The notes under the pieces were generated by a model that worked only from the letters and a program-made list of their open reading frames with translations, was not told the origin of the DNA and did no database searches. A stretch of DNA of 64,000 nucleotides from Taxillus chinensis (lineage: Eukaryota; Streptophyta; Magnoliopsida; Santalales; Loranthaceae). The stretch covers positions 3,513,299 to 3,577,298 of the forward strand of contig CM042086.1 in the NCBI GenBank assembly GCA_023512835.1, given 5' to 3'. Made by a program: the position numbers and the translations under genes. Below are positions 31,445 to 43,440 of this stretch, in pieces. Every line of letters begins with the position of its first letter. Within the stretch, counting starts at the first letter, position 1.

Positions 31445-32530
31445 GCAATAAAACTGCTTTGTGTATTTTATTCACATGTAGAGACTTTTTTAAATATAAA
31501 GAGCTATTTTGTACATTTAACTCCAATACTATTCTTTAATTTACTTATATTTTTATTAAAACAATATTTTAAAATGTAAAAGTGACTTTATTTTAATTAA
31601 AATAATGTGCTAGCTAGGGTTGGCTTATGCGTTGTAGATGTCACAGACGTATCTGATGAAGCTAGCACAAGGCCTGTGCCAATATCAACTGCATCGCCTC
31701 CGACAATATCAACACCTCCTTTGCCGAGTTGAGGAATTCTCCGACAAGGCCACCACTGTCCATCCCGATGACATTTGAGTGCAATGGGAATGAGGATGAG
31801 TTGTTGGTCAAACTCACACAACCCCAATCGCCACAGAGAGTACTGTTTCTAGCTTCTAGATCGTGCAGCCTGACCAAAACACTTCCCTCGATCTCGGCAG
31901 CGACAGATCTCGACACCCGTCCCCCGATATCACCATCAACCCCAACCTCAACCTCATTAAAGGTTGCGGTGGCGCCCTCCTTCGTGAAAAGATGGTCACA
32001 GGGGCACCCTCTTCAAGACTCCGATCTAAGAAGTCGCAACTATAGGGGCCGAGATTTCTGGGTTAGAAGGGGTTGTCGAACATGGGTTGTCCTTGGACAT
32101 GGCTACCACTATGATAATGGTGTTAGAGTTTGAGTTGGGGGGGTTGGGGAGAGAGAAGAGAGAGAGAGAGAGAGAGGGGGGGGGGGGGGGGGGGGGGGGG
32201 CCCCATCTTTGCCCGGTGTCGTGCAGCCACCCTCCACACCTCCTCCGTCGCACATAGCCCCCCCATCCCCGCCCAGCATTGCATAGTGGCCCTCCACCCC
32301 TCCCTTGTCGCGCACAGCCCCCACCCTCCGCCGACATCATGAATCTATGGTGGGTGGAGAGAGAGAGAGAGAGAGAGAGAAAAGAGAAATGAGAGAGCGT
32401 CGTGGAGATAGAAGAGAGATGAGAGAGCATTGAGAGAGAGAGAAGAGAGGAGAGAGAAAGTTAAAGAAAATAATAAATTAATATGTGAATAATGAACAAT
32501 GACTCTTCAAATGTGAAAAGTCATTGTAGA
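31445..32530. mobile_element. Probable TIR-type element with a GC-rich, gene-like core
   Basis: An AT-rich left arm (TTAGAGCAATAAAACTGC; TTAACTCCAATACTATTC) and an AT-rich right arm (AATGACTCTTCAAATGTGAAAAGTCATTG) enclose a GC-rich core at about 31,610-32,450. On the minus strand part of the core (31,662-31,916) reads as a plausible, non-repetitive protein fragment (EIEGSVLVRLHDLEARN..., GMDSGGLVGEFLNSAKE), which I do not recognise. The rest is (GA)n, a G25 run and Pro/Gly-rich sequence. Ends approximate; target duplication not found. Confidence 0.4.
32151..32200. repeat. (GA)n followed by G25
   Basis: GA repeats run into 25 consecutive G (32,176-32,200), then CCCC. A second (GA)n lies at about 32,357-32,380. 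Confidence 0.9.
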
Positions 32531-32539
32531 TTAATTAAT

Positions 32540-33330
32540 TAATTATTATTTATTGGAGCTTCGATTAAGTGGGTTCATTTGGTCCTTCTTGCTAGCACCG
32601 TTTATTCTTGTATGAAGTATTGAATAGTTGAAAGATAATTCTCTGCTGTGTTTAAGAACTAATTAATTAACATATGTGAATATATATTTAAGAGTTAAAT
32701 ATATATTATATGATTATTTATTTAATTAGATTAAATAAATAATAATAAATATTTTATTCATTTAATGTGATTAAATGAATAATTATATTATTTATTTATT
32801 TAATGAATAAATAATATTAGATATTTATTTAATTAGTTTTGTTGTGTAATAATCATGTTATTTAAAGAGTTTAAATAATATGTATTATTATTATTTAATT
32901 AAAGGGACGTATGCGTAATAGCATAGGAGTAACCTAAAGTTTATAAATAGATGCATAGCCTCCTAGGTTAAAACGTGCACGTGTGAAATCATTGACAGCC
33001 AAGAGAGAGAAAGATAGTTGGCGGTTAACCCTAGCATAGGTTGGGGGGTGTCATAGTCCTGTGTTTGTTGAGAAGTTGAATAGTAGAGAAGACTACTTGG
33101 TGATTGAATTCAGGAGGCTACGATGACGATCAAAGGCTAATCGTGAATTTATTCTTGAAGGGAAAAGAAGAAGGTTCTTGCTTTGCCGATCTTTAGGTTG
33201 ATTTTTTTTCGCTTTATGTAGAATTAAATTAATTGATTCTTGTTTAGATCTTGGTATTTGTTTGATGGAATAAAAAATTTTAAAATTTATTTCTGCTGCG
33301 GTTAATTGTTAATCCTAATAGAGATGTAGA
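32540..33330 (+). other. Possible solo LTR (copia-like), unproven
   Basis: A TATA-like TTTATAAATAGATGC at about 32,940 is followed by a leader-like sequence and, near 33,285, ATTTCTGCTGCGGTTAATTG, which resembles the 3' end of many plant LTRs. I found neither a paired LTR nor a clear TG...CA boundary or target duplication. It could instead be a promoter and 5' leader of a lost gene. Confidence 0.3.
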
Positions 33331-33767
33331 GAGTTGTAAAGAACTTGTTGAGCATACATTTTTAATTTTAATTTTTACTCGTAGATAATGGAGAGTGAAT
33401 TGTAATTGCTCTCTGTGTGTTCCCATAACCTAGCGATCGAATATTTGAATATTGAAGATAGCCGAAAAAGCTTTTGCAGAGACAAAAGCTTATTAGTGGG
33501 GGTTGTCATACATTAGTATAATATCACAATACGAGGCCAAAAACATTTCCATTTAAGCACATCAGAGAGGGATGTAAGGTTGCTCCATGGCGACCATTAC
33601 TAGTGGTGGTTGTCATAGTTTCCTTTATGTACCGAAAGTCAGCGAATACTGATCGTTTGACATTTTATGGTGATTCCCTAATGGAGCCTGCGTTTCCCTG
33701 ATCACTGTTCGCCAAACAGGGCTTCCAAAATCTGTAATGTTTTCATGCCATCATCATATCCCACCAG

Positions 33768-33775
33768 TATAAAAA
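33768..33775 (+). promoter_or_regulatory. TATA box of the PSY-like gene
   Basis: TATAAAAA in CCACCAGTATAAAAACCCTC, 100 bp before the start codon, leaving a leader of about 65-70 bp. Good match to the plant consensus. Confidence 0.65.
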
Positions 33776-33867
33776 CCCTCACATCCCAAAACTGGAGCCT
33801 CATCTCCAACGACATAAGGCTTCTGAACTGAAACCCTAAAAAACTCGGATTCAAGGAAAGAGCAGCA

Positions 33868-34390
33868 ATGGCACCGTACCATGCCAAGGCAATAGCTCTT
33901 GTCCTCATCGTCTTATGCGTTAGCCCTTCATCATCGGCAGGTAAGGAAGAATATCAGTCTCATATATATGGAACGTATATCCAATTGTGTAGCTAGGATA
34001 ATCTGTTGGGTCATTGTTTGTTCCCATGCATATTTGTTACTAACACAAACTCTATCTGATCTCATGAAGGCAGAGTCAAGGACTTCAGCAATGGTGCTAA
34101 ACCTGAAACTCCACTCGGCCAGGTAAGTAGCCTCATAGGGACGGACCGTCGTCGTCGCATGAAATAACACGCGAATGGAAAAGAAAGAAAAAAGAAGAGA
34201 TTATTAGCTGCACCGTCAAATACATATTAGACTACAAATTTACATTGATGACACTAACTACGACGACCACATTTTGCAGGCCTCTGGAGATCTAACAGCT
34301 GATGGATTGTTGGACTATCCCATTGTAGGAGCGAACCCGAAACACGAGAGGGGGAAGATCCCTGTTGCTGTCAACGCCGGCAACCGTTGA
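33868..34390 (+). CDS. PSY: PSY-family tyrosine-sulfated peptide precursor; exons 33868-33940, 34070-34122, 34280-34390
   Basis: Three exons with GT-AG introns give a 78-residue preproprotein. Residues 1-24 are a signal peptide (MAPYHAKAIALVLIVLCVSP then SSSA). A short spacer rich in polar residues precedes the C-terminal DYPIVGANPKHERGKIP (residues 54-70), which matches the PSY peptide core (Arabidopsis PSY1 mature peptide DYGDPSANPKHDPGVPPS as I remember it): the Asp-Tyr sulfation site, then ANPKH. PSY peptides are secreted, sulfated by TPST, and act through leucine-rich repeat receptor kinases on cell expansion and growth-stress balance. The exon 2 start at 34,070 is the only AG that keeps frame between exon 1 (phase 1) and exon 3. 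Odd: ERGKIP replaces the usual DPG.PP, so proline hydroxylation sites are largely absent. Small size explains why it could be missed by gene finders. Confidence 0.8.
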
Positions 34391-34599
34391 CTACTCTACA
34401 AGCTCTCTCTACCGTTTATCCTACCACGCCTTCTGCGGCCACTTCAATAATGCACTACAATATGTTACTACTACCGGGGGGGATTGAGGGATGTACTACA
34501 TGCTAAAGATAATTAATGTCTGCTATCCTATATGCCTTTATATAGATGCACCGTACGTATAGACTCGATCAGTGTGCGCTCTATATAGCTTTTTATTCA

Positions 34600-34630
34600 A
34601 TGGCAAGATAAAACAAAAATAAATAAATCA
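34600..34630 (+). terminator. Likely poly(A) signal region of the PSY-like gene
   Basis: AAATAAATAAATC at about 34,616-34,628, some 230 bp after the stop codon, contains two AATAAA signals. Confidence 0.35.
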
Positions 34631-34639
34631 TTTTACATA

Positions 34640-36940
34640 ATAGAGAACACCAACTTGAAGTTTTTTTTTATGCACAAATTAAAGAGAGATGGGTGTTGGA
34701 TACTTGGATTGAACCAAAAGATAAAAGTCTCATCAATGAACCATGTGAGATAACTTTTGCCTAAACAAACGTTTCATGACAATAATTTTTAAAAGGTTTT
34801 TTGGTGGGTTCGATTCAAATTTCTCAACAAATTCTCTTAGAAATAACAACATGCAGAAGTCATTTTAATGCTGGGAGGTCCTGAAAGTTCAAGATTGAAT
34901 AAATTCTCGCATCAAAGTTGAAGAATTCATAGAATTCTTCCATTGAATCTAGCTAGGGATACACTGTAACAGGGAAAAAACCCTAACAAAAAAACTTCGT
35001 GCAAATAGTAGGAGCAAAGAGGCGATGCAAAAAATAGATATTGGTTGTTTTGCTTACATTTTCATATATGTTACAAAAATTGTACGGGAGTTAATTACGA
35101 GTAATGAAGGTATTAAGCACGCTACTACGCTCAAAATTAATACCTAATCAAGCTTGGAAAGTTTTTTTATTTAATTGTTTAAATTAATAGTTAGAATTTT
35201 AAAGATTAAGATGATGATGAAATAAAAAAAATTGAGAATTTATAAAAGGAATTACAATAGAGAATTAAACCTATTTGAGAAAAAATATGTTGAAACAATG
35301 ATTACAATTGTTTTAAAAAAATCATTCACATTTAGAGATTTAAATAAAAAGAAGTCAAACAATTTAACGTACCTAAAAAAATCTTTTAAATTTTTGTTTG
35401 TTTTGTTTTATGTTTTTTCTTTTTTGTTTAGGAATATAGGGGGTCTTCCAAGGATGGAGACTACTTACGGGGCCAAGACACGGCGAGCACTAGTCCAAGC
35501 CCGTGGTTACAAAGGAATAAAGAAAAGGAGTAACCAAAATCATAAACGAAGACATCAACGCCGTAAGGACTTTAACGAATCACAAGAAGATTCCAACTTC
35601 ACAATGGACAAACAGTGAGAATATATCCTAGGAAATTAGCTGGGAATAATGAGCCCAAATAGCATACCAACAAGCAAATACAGGAGCAAACACCAGCAAG
35701 CTTCAGTCTCACGATGGGATAACAGTTCAGATATATCATGAAGAATATGACATTAAAATCATGAGCCAGCAGACAAAGCATACAATCATCAAAATACACC
35801 CGGGATGCGACCTAGGGTGACACCAACTGCAGCAACGACTTGAAAAAAAATTGAAAGTATCTATACAATACAACTAGAAATTCCCAATGAATTGTTCCAT
35901 ATCGAAAGAGGCAAACCATGTTGATATTGATACCGGGCAAGCAAACTCAACGTGCTCGTATTGATCTTCCAAATGATCCCACACAAGTGCCAATAGAATC
36001 ATGGACCATAGAGGTCCAAACAAAACATTTAGGCCAAAATACACTGGTAGATCTTGACCACCTAATTAACTACTAAGATAGGCACATATAGGTTCACAGT
36101 CGCGGTTGCAGTAGTCATCACATCGCGGTCACGGATGTCACATTATATTTTTTAAAAATATGAAATAATGTTTAATTATTTCAACTTTAAACATGAAATA
36201 ATGTTTAATTATTTTTTAAAAATCATATAAAAATTAGACAATAATCATTAAAAATATATTATTTAGATAACATAATATGAATTATCGCATTATTAAAGTA
36301 TTAAAATAAATATACTATTATATTTTCATGATTTATAATATAATACATGAAATTTAAATTGATATTTAACTTATACAATATTTATTTAATAATAAAATAT
36401 GTAATTATTAATTGAGATGTATAATTATAAATAAAAATAACTCTTAATATTAATTTAATAATATCTATTTACTTAAATTAACTAAATGTATTGAAATTTA
36501 TAATTTGAAGTTAAATTTATAGTATACTTATTTTATTTGACATCCTAAAATAAAAAAATTATAAATATTGATCAAAATAATTTATACAAATATAATAATT
36601 TAATAATTAATATCATTTTTATACTAATTAAGTTATATTAATAATATTTCTATTATATAGAATATAAATTAATAGACCTAAAATATATTAAATTATTTTA
36701 ATTATAATTTAAACTTTAATTTTTAGTTATCAATTTATATACAATTAATTATTAATTATGAATAGATATTTGTTTATTTTTGTCACCCAAAAAAGAAAAA
36801 AAAAAAGGAGAAGAAACAAAAAAATATTTGAACAATTTATCAATTAATATATAATAATAATAATAATAATAATAACAACAACAACGTGCATACGAAAGTA
36901 ATAAAATAATATATGCTATTTTCATTATTTCCTTTTCTAC
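34640..36940. other. AT-rich intergenic DNA with one unrecognised open frame
   Basis: A plus-strand frame at 35,232-35,618 (128 codons) is Lys/Asn/Phe-rich at first, then KTRRALVQARGYKGIKKR and basic. The sequence 35,430-36,080 has a coding-like composition (for instance IDLPNDPTQVPIESWTIEVQ in the frame around 35,960) and could be a remnant of a transposon protein, but I do not recognise it. 36,130-36,940 is very AT-rich with a short (ATA/AAC)n repeat near 36,850. No gene is claimed. Confidence 0.4.
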
Positions 36941-36949
36941 CTTTGACTT

Positions 36950-37335
36950 CGATGCTACCTTGAGATGACGAAGAGACGATCAACGATGGCACTACCTTGG
37001 GACGATCAACAACATAGAGATGCTACCTTGGGACAACGATCAACTTTGACAAAGGAGAGACGACGACAACTTCGACGACGACGATGATCGTTAGTGTGTT
37101 GTGACTTGGGACAACGATTTTGACGACCAACGACTTTGACAATTACTATGACGCAGGTATATCGTTGCTTCGTTGCTTCTCTGTGAGATCTCAGACGGGA
37201 TAAAGCATGTCATCGAGACAACGAGTGTTTTATTGCTTTTTGGTTGAAATCTCAAATGAGATTGACGAGATGAATAAGATTCGTATACCGTCCTTAGAAA
37301 CCTCCGATACCATGATGGATCATCCGAAATTTCTC
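36950..37335. repeat. GACGA/ACAACG-rich degenerate repeat
   Basis: Recurrent TACCTTGGGACAACGATCAAC and GACGACGAC phrases (three to five decayed units). It stands out by composition from the AT-rich surroundings; not coding in any frame that I trust. Confidence 0.5.
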
Positions 37336-37559
37336 CTGCTCAGACGTTATTGAGAACCATGCATGTAGGCGACACGGTTTTATTATATACACAGATAAAT
37401 TATACACAGGCAGATTAGGGGGTTATTTACATGTAATCACGGCTATTACATACAAGCACATCTTGACCAAAATGCAAATCACGTATATACAGCACGAAAA
37501 CAAAATGATTTAAGTAAACCAACCAAATAACAAACGACATTCAACGAGAACAACAAAGG

Positions 37560-38170
37560 GATTTAGAGCATAACTTGTGATTCAAACTTTATTTTACAAG
37601 ATGTACAGACTACACTACGCAAAGGTTCTCCAAGGATTACACAGGCAAATGTTATGATGATCCAAACAACTGAACCTTTTTTTTTTGTTTCTCCCTATTC
37701 ATAGAATTTCCTCTCCGTCCCTCCTTTTCTCGCCATCCTCTGCATCCTTTTATAGCTGGTGTAGGGATGGAGCAGGTGGAGGAAGGTGTGGCCGTTGCCA
37801 TGGCTATCATCATCAAGGGACGGGTATGGCCGTCGCTGGGGAAAGAGGAGGTTGACGTGCGTCGTGGAGATGGATTGAGCCGAAAATCAGGCTGAAAATC
37901 TTCCTCCCTCATCTTGTGGGATAGGGTAGATCCGGCTGCAGAGAGAGAGAGAGGGCTTTGTCTAGCGGAGCGAAGAGGGGTCGACGATGATGCGGGGAGA
38001 CGACCGGCGGGCGCAGAGGTGAAGGAAGGCTAGGCCTGGAGCTGTCGCAGGGGGACTGGGGAGAGACCGCTGGGTTCGGCTGGTAATGGTGGTATCGTGG
38101 CGTCTGGCCTGCGGCTTGGCGTGCGTGCGTTCGGTGGAGGGCAGCTGGGCAGGTAAGGTAAGGATAGTAA
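37560..38170. other. GC-rich, gene-like segment, unidentified
   Basis: On the minus strand an 86-codon frame (37,652-37,912, MREEDFQPDFRLNPSPRR...) and Ser/Pro/Arg-rich frames beyond it. The composition is that of a plant 5' exon or a captured fragment. No domain is recognised and no splice structure resolved. Confidence 0.3.
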
Positions 38171-38266
38171 TAATAATAAACTATAATGACAACTGGGCTG
38201 CAAATAAATCGAACCCAATCGAATAACAAGGTGGGGTCCGAACATGTTTTTATATTTCTTAATGTT

Positions 38267-38288
38267 GGGGGGGGGGGGGGGGGGGGGG
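38267..38288. repeat. G22 homopolymer
   Basis: 22 consecutive G followed by an A-rich stretch; another G8 tract follows at about 38,330. Confidence 0.9.
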
Positions 38289-38369
38289 AAGGAAAAAAAA
38301 AAATAAAAATCGTTTTAAAACACACGCAGGGGGGGGGGAAAAATATAAAAAAAAAAATGGGAAGCGAAC

Positions 38370-38835
38370 ATTACTCTATTATTCATGAACATGTGTTCAC
38401 AAACTTATTCACGAATGCTTACGAACACAATTATAAAATCATAAAAATATATAAACAGCTATATTAATAGTAAATAAATAAATTTAAAATATATATATTT
38501 TTTATTTAATAATAATATGAAGTATATATTTATTAAATTATATTTAATAAAACAACTTTTATACATATTAATTGATTTGTTAATCTCTTGTTCACAAATA
38601 ATTTTCACGAACACGAATAATATTTACGGGGGGGGTTGTTTGTGAACAACTTGTGTTAACATGAACTTTTAATTTCTTGTTCATAAAGTTCACGAATATG
38701 TACGAATATAACAATGGTGTTGCGAAGGGCTATTCAGTTTTTATTTTACGACGTTTTTTTTTTTCAAACATAAATAATCTTTTATCGAACCGAACGCGAA
38801 TTTATTTATGAACGTTTGATTCATTTACAGCCCTA
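38370..38835. mobile_element. hAT-like element end with TTCACGAA-type subterminal repeats
   Basis: The right end reverse complemented reads TAGGGCTGTAAATGAATC, a common plant hAT terminus. Inside are recurrent TGTTCA/TTCACGAA/CGAACG motifs in both orientations (subterminal repeats). The opposite end was not found, so this is probably a fragment. A G6 run lies at about 38,630. Confidence 0.5.
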
Positions 38836-41270
38836 ATGACAACACATATTTTTTTAATAATTATAACGTAAATACATAAAAAAATAAAAATACAAATAAA
38901 AAATAAAAATAAAAATAAAAATAAAACTGATTTGTTCAAATTTGTTCTCCATCAACTATGACCGGTTTCATGGCAATTACACACTTTGACTTAGCAGCCC
39001 TTTATTGACTTAAACAAACGTAAAATAAAACAAAACAGAAATAAAACAAAAATGTATGTGTCTAATCGGACAAAATTAAGATACAATAGAATTTACCAAA
39101 TGTGGCATAAGAGAGGTAATATGTAGGTGATAAATCATAAATGGGTGGAAGCAATTGTGCAGAAATACTTTGGATAAAGAATGATTATGGGTTTCAATTC
39201 CATATTTTTATTATGTGTGATAGCACGAGTGGTATAACAATAACTCACAATACTATTTTGCATAATGTTGGATTTGGATTTAAATGTTGTTCGCTTTGTT
39301 TCAATAATAAAGAATGTTGGATTTTGTTTCATTAACAATGAAATAGTGCAGCCTGCTCTTGTCAAGCTGGTACGCTGCTGCACCCCCTGTCATGTTATCT
39401 GGCAAATGGCATTGATACACATAGCCCCGCAGATGGATGTATCATTGCTTCCTGTTATAAATAATGGGTCATTCATCCTTCCTGTTATAAATTAACAGAT
39501 TTCTTCCAGGTACAAATTATTATATGGGAAAAAATGAAAACTGCATGAAAGGCCAGTGCTGCCTTTCAAATTTCTGGCAGGTTTAAATTTCTACCTTTGT
39601 CTGGTATTGTCAACGTGCAGCCCTGCTGTTGGAACTGGAAAACAAATTCACAAAAAAAAAAAAAAAAAAAAAGAGAAGTCTGCAGCCCTGATTAATTCTC
39701 ATTAATACCGCAAATGCACCAGCTGAATCAGTAATGTTTTTCCTTACCGTTTTAATCAAAACAATCTGCTGATGGGGTCCGCGTTCAGCAATAATGAAAA
39801 GAAGCACACCACCTAAGGGATTTCGCTATTTGCTGCTATTATATTTTCAAGCTTATGGAAAAGGAGAGACAAATATTAATTTGTTGTAGCCATATTTTAA
39901 ACCTTTGGTCTGTATGTAATCTACCAACTGGATTAGTTAAGTATAGCTTTCCATGAATGATCACCATTTATATGTTTGTGTAGGTGTATATTGAGGAAGC
40001 TGATTTGAGGCACAGAACCTCCCATGAGTAATTTGTATTGGCACTGGCACACAGATCTACTTCTGTATAGATTGCATATTTCTAACTTGTGGGTTTGTTG
40101 CTCACTTTCTATTTGTGATTGCATTTTTATTTCAAACAGATACTGGTCTACACTAGCAAAAGTTGATGCCCAACTCAAGTTACTCATTTGGATAAATCAG
40201 GACATTTTGGTGCAGACGAAGGTGGATGTATATAAAAAATTCTACAAATTCTGGTTTGACTGAGGAACCTGTTTTTGCTGAATCTCATTCTGCAGATATG
40301 GATGATGCGGCAGTTTCTGATAATCTCTCAGAATATGCTAGCACTTACCCAGTTGTGTTAGCTGGCAAATTACGTTGAAGGGCAGTGCTGCGTTTGTTGG
40401 GATGCAGCAGAAAATCTGTCAGGAAGCAGCAGAAAATCATCCGGGCAAACTGACTCTGGAAACGTTTCTGCGTTTTAGAAAATCTGTCACATTGACTCTG
40501 GAAATTTATAAACCAGTGTATAACGTAGACTGCTGATTCATGTTTACACAGCTGATTCCACGAAATCATGTGTACACAGTTTGTAGACTGCTGAATTTTC
40601 ATGCTTCCTGTTATAAGATTCATATCAGAAATTGGGTACGCTTTGACTTCTTTTGTCTGAAAATCATGGGAACTGCTTCCCTGCATAATTTCGTTCAAAA
40701 AAACTGCTTAGGACTATTTTCCAGTATGCAGTTTGCCCTTCCCTGCAGGTGTACCAAATGTACCACACGTCTGAACCATATTTCTCTCTGCCTTTTCTTT
40801 CTACGTTGAGGACTGAAACAGCATCTTATGCCATCGTGTCCTCTGTTCAGCCAGTCCCTTGGAGTCCAAACATTATTGTGTGTTTTTTCAGCATCTGCTC
40901 CTACATTGCGAAGGAACTTCACTGTTCGATGTTGCCCTCACAAACGGCATCATGAAGAGCTGTGGATCCATTGCTCCTACGACATTTATTGATTCTTTGT
41001 CTTCAGAAGTAGGTACAGTTAGAGAAAATGTGATCAAGGCCAGGATGGAAATAGAAATCTATGAAAGCATTGAGTCTGGTGATAGTGCTAAACAACACAC
41101 CAACATATATTGATGATCCCGTCTACAGTACAAGCAACCTCCCTAACTGTGCAGAGTAAGCACCGATTCTGCAGGTGAAGATCTGTCTGCGGAGCTGCAG
41201 TGCTTAAATAACTGTGTTATGATAATTTTTCTTTGGGCAATCAAATGAAAACAACGATGGTGATAACTAT
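38836..41270. other. Transcribed-looking region without a recognised gene
   Basis: An (AAAAT)n run lies at about 38,878-38,926. From 39,100 the base composition rises and pieces look like decayed exons: DMDDAAVSDNLSEYASTYPV at about 40,300 and SSEVGTVRENVIKARMEIEI at about 41,000. Short direct repeats (CAGCAGAAAATC; GACTCTGGAAA; GTAGACTGCTGA) punctuate 40,390-40,600. I do not recognise the protein, and the pieces lie in different frames without clear splice sites; possible pseudogene or long non-coding RNA. Confidence 0.3.
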
Positions 41271-41765
41271 ATTTTTTTTTAAACTAAGACATTTATTAAT
41301 ATTAAAAGAAACATACAAAAATGGATAGGATATAGGCCTGACCACAAAAAAGAGCCTTATGACGCTTACGAGAGGAAAGCCACTATACAATCAAGTGATT
41401 ACAAGAAATTACATCAGAAAAGATAAACAAAAAATTACAACGAGCCTCCTTGAATATGTAGAGTGAACACCCGAGCAAAGAGGACAAGCCTGCACAAAGG
41501 GTTCAGTTGGGCCCATTGCCAGAGTGAATTTTGCATTATCCTATGCCCAGTTAATACATGTAACAAGATACCTAAAAAATCAACTTCATCAAAGCCTTGA
41601 CAGCTTAGCTCAGTCCCCACTGTGCGTCCAAGACATCTACTATTTTAATTGTCTCTCTCTCCAAATGCCCCGAGAAATTGCATCAGAAAACAATGTCAAC
41701 AGCTTAGCTCAGTCCCCACTATACGTCTAAGACATCCAAAAACATCTTCATGTTGCCTAGAATGG
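41271..41765 (-). mobile_element. LINE-like 3' end (minus strand), fragment
   Basis: It opens with poly-T then AAACTAAGACATTTATTAAT and A-rich sequence, the same layout as the confirmed LINE 3' end at 7,173-7,230 read on the minus strand. No RT or endonuclease follows. Two copies of an approximately 40-bp segment around CAGCTTAGCTCAGTCCCCAC lie at about 41,600 and 41,700. Confidence 0.4.
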
Positions 41766-41964
41766 CCTAAGAAGAATGCCCAAATTTGAAAGTCCGATTG
41801 ATTGCATGCTTACAAAGTTTAATGAATCTTACAAAGTCATTTCAATGACTAATGGAGATCATTTTATTGAAAGTCTGATATTAACATGACTTTTCAATAT
41901 GAATGTTGTACAACAATCAACACATTCAATGCTATATGACAAAATAATATATATATATATATAG

Positions 41965-43440
41965 GGTAATGCTAAAGAGAAACTGAGTGCAACAAGCTTA
42001 AAGAGTGCAATTTCGTTCATAGCCATCAAATCTCACTTAAATACATCTAATGACTCCAAATAAAAGTCAGTAAATCAAAAATACCCTCCCTCACTCCTCA
42101 AATCAATCGTGAGCAAAACTTACCCATGAAAAAGCATCCACTGCTGCAACCTCTGCATCCCCAGCCCACTGCAACCTCTGCGCCAACTATGACCATGCCA
42201 GCCGTTCCAGCAAGCATGACACAGCAATCTCTGCCGTTCTAGCAAGCACGACACATAGCAATCTCTGCCGTTCTAGCAAGCACGACACAGCAATCTCTGC
42301 TGTTTCAGCACGCACGAACCAAATTTGTATATTCCAAATATAATCTATCTGTAGTTGGTTTGGAAAACTTTGCAAGAGTTTTCCCCAGAAAGTCTGATTG
42401 GCTACCAAAGAAAATAAAATACATACAAGATTTAAACAGATTAAATCAAAACAACGATTACATTTTATTTTTCTCATCTGCCACCAACATTTTCTGTCCC
42501 ATTAGTGTTGTGAATTCATTTGTTAAGGGTCCTCTAAATGACGTTCCTATTTTCATGACTATTGTCCTTATGTCAAATATTATCATTTGTTAAGCAGCAT
42601 TAAGGCTTTATTCACATATTCATCGCTAAATTGCCTTTTCCTTTATTGTTGTTTTGCTTGCTCAGGTGCATGTTTACTCTCTATTCAAATTTTTATTTTT
42701 ATAACTGTGCAAGTTGCAAAAAATCACTTACCTTTGAGAGTAAATAAGCACGTTGTTCCCTATGGACTTTAACAGTTTGGATTCTCTTCATTATAACAAG
42801 GTCTCTCTAGATTTTAATATTTATACTGTATGGGTGCGATCTAGTGTTCTTCTTTGGATTTTAATATTTATTCCAAACTTTGTTGTTCTATTCTCCTGTG
42901 TAAAGTCTTTTCTTTTTAATAATGTTAGTAAAGGAATTTGAAAGATCAACCGATGACATTGGGATAAAATAGGAAACCAAAAAAAGAACATAGTTAATGG
43001 GACATGCCACAGTGGAATTGAAAATATCTCAATCACGTGGTTATGATTCCTGCTCCTCCCTCCCCGATTGTTTCATTGTTTTACTCCATTGTCTGTGCTT
43101 ACAATCTGTGGTGGTTGTTTCTCAAAAGGTTCTTTGGTCACTAAGGTGGTACGCGGCCCCATCCACGTTTAGAGTTTCACCCGTTATCTCCTGCCTCCTT
43201 CGCTACCTTCCTCTCTACTCGCTTCTTGAACCTGCATTGTTGTCGTCGATGGAATTAAAGATGCAGCAGAGGTTGCAGCGGTTGGGGACGCAGAGGTAAT
43301 TTTGTGCCTAAGATTTGCTCACGATTGATTTGAGGAGTGAGGGAGGGTATTTTGGGTTTATCATTTAAATCAAATCTGATGGTTGTGGATGAAATTGCAC
43401 TCTTTAAACTGGTTGCACTCATTTTCTCCTTAGCATTTCC
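41965..43440. mobile_element. Mutator-like non-autonomous element (MULE) with long TIRs
   Basis: The ends are inverted repeats of about 180-200 bp. Left: GGTAATGCTAAAGAGAAACT; right reverse complemented: GGAAATGCTAAGGAGAAAAT. Both continue GAGTGCAAC.AG.TTAAAGAG, AATACCCTCCCTCACTCCTC and AAATCAATCGTGAGCAAA before diverging. It sits between (TA)n and (TG)n/(TA)n microsatellites, so the 9-bp target duplication cannot be read. The 1.1-kb interior has a 32-bp tandem repeat and AT-rich, intron-like sequence; no transposase. Confidence 0.75.
42201..42298. repeat. 32-bp tandem repeat, about three units, inside the MULE
   Basis: Units GCCGTTC(C/T)AGCAAGCA(C/T)G, then ACACAGCAATCTCT, at 42,201, 42,233 (with a 2-bp insertion) and 42,267, followed by a decayed fourth. 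Too few units and no spacers: not a CRISPR array. Confidence 0.85.

Noticed and set aside
35232..35618. 128-codon plus-strand gene
   Set aside because: Low-complexity Lys/Asn/Phe start in AT-rich DNA, no recognised domain or promoter; mentioned only as an open frame.
42201..42298. CRISPR-like array
   Set aside because: Plant context, directly adjacent 32-bp units without spacers, inside a MULE.
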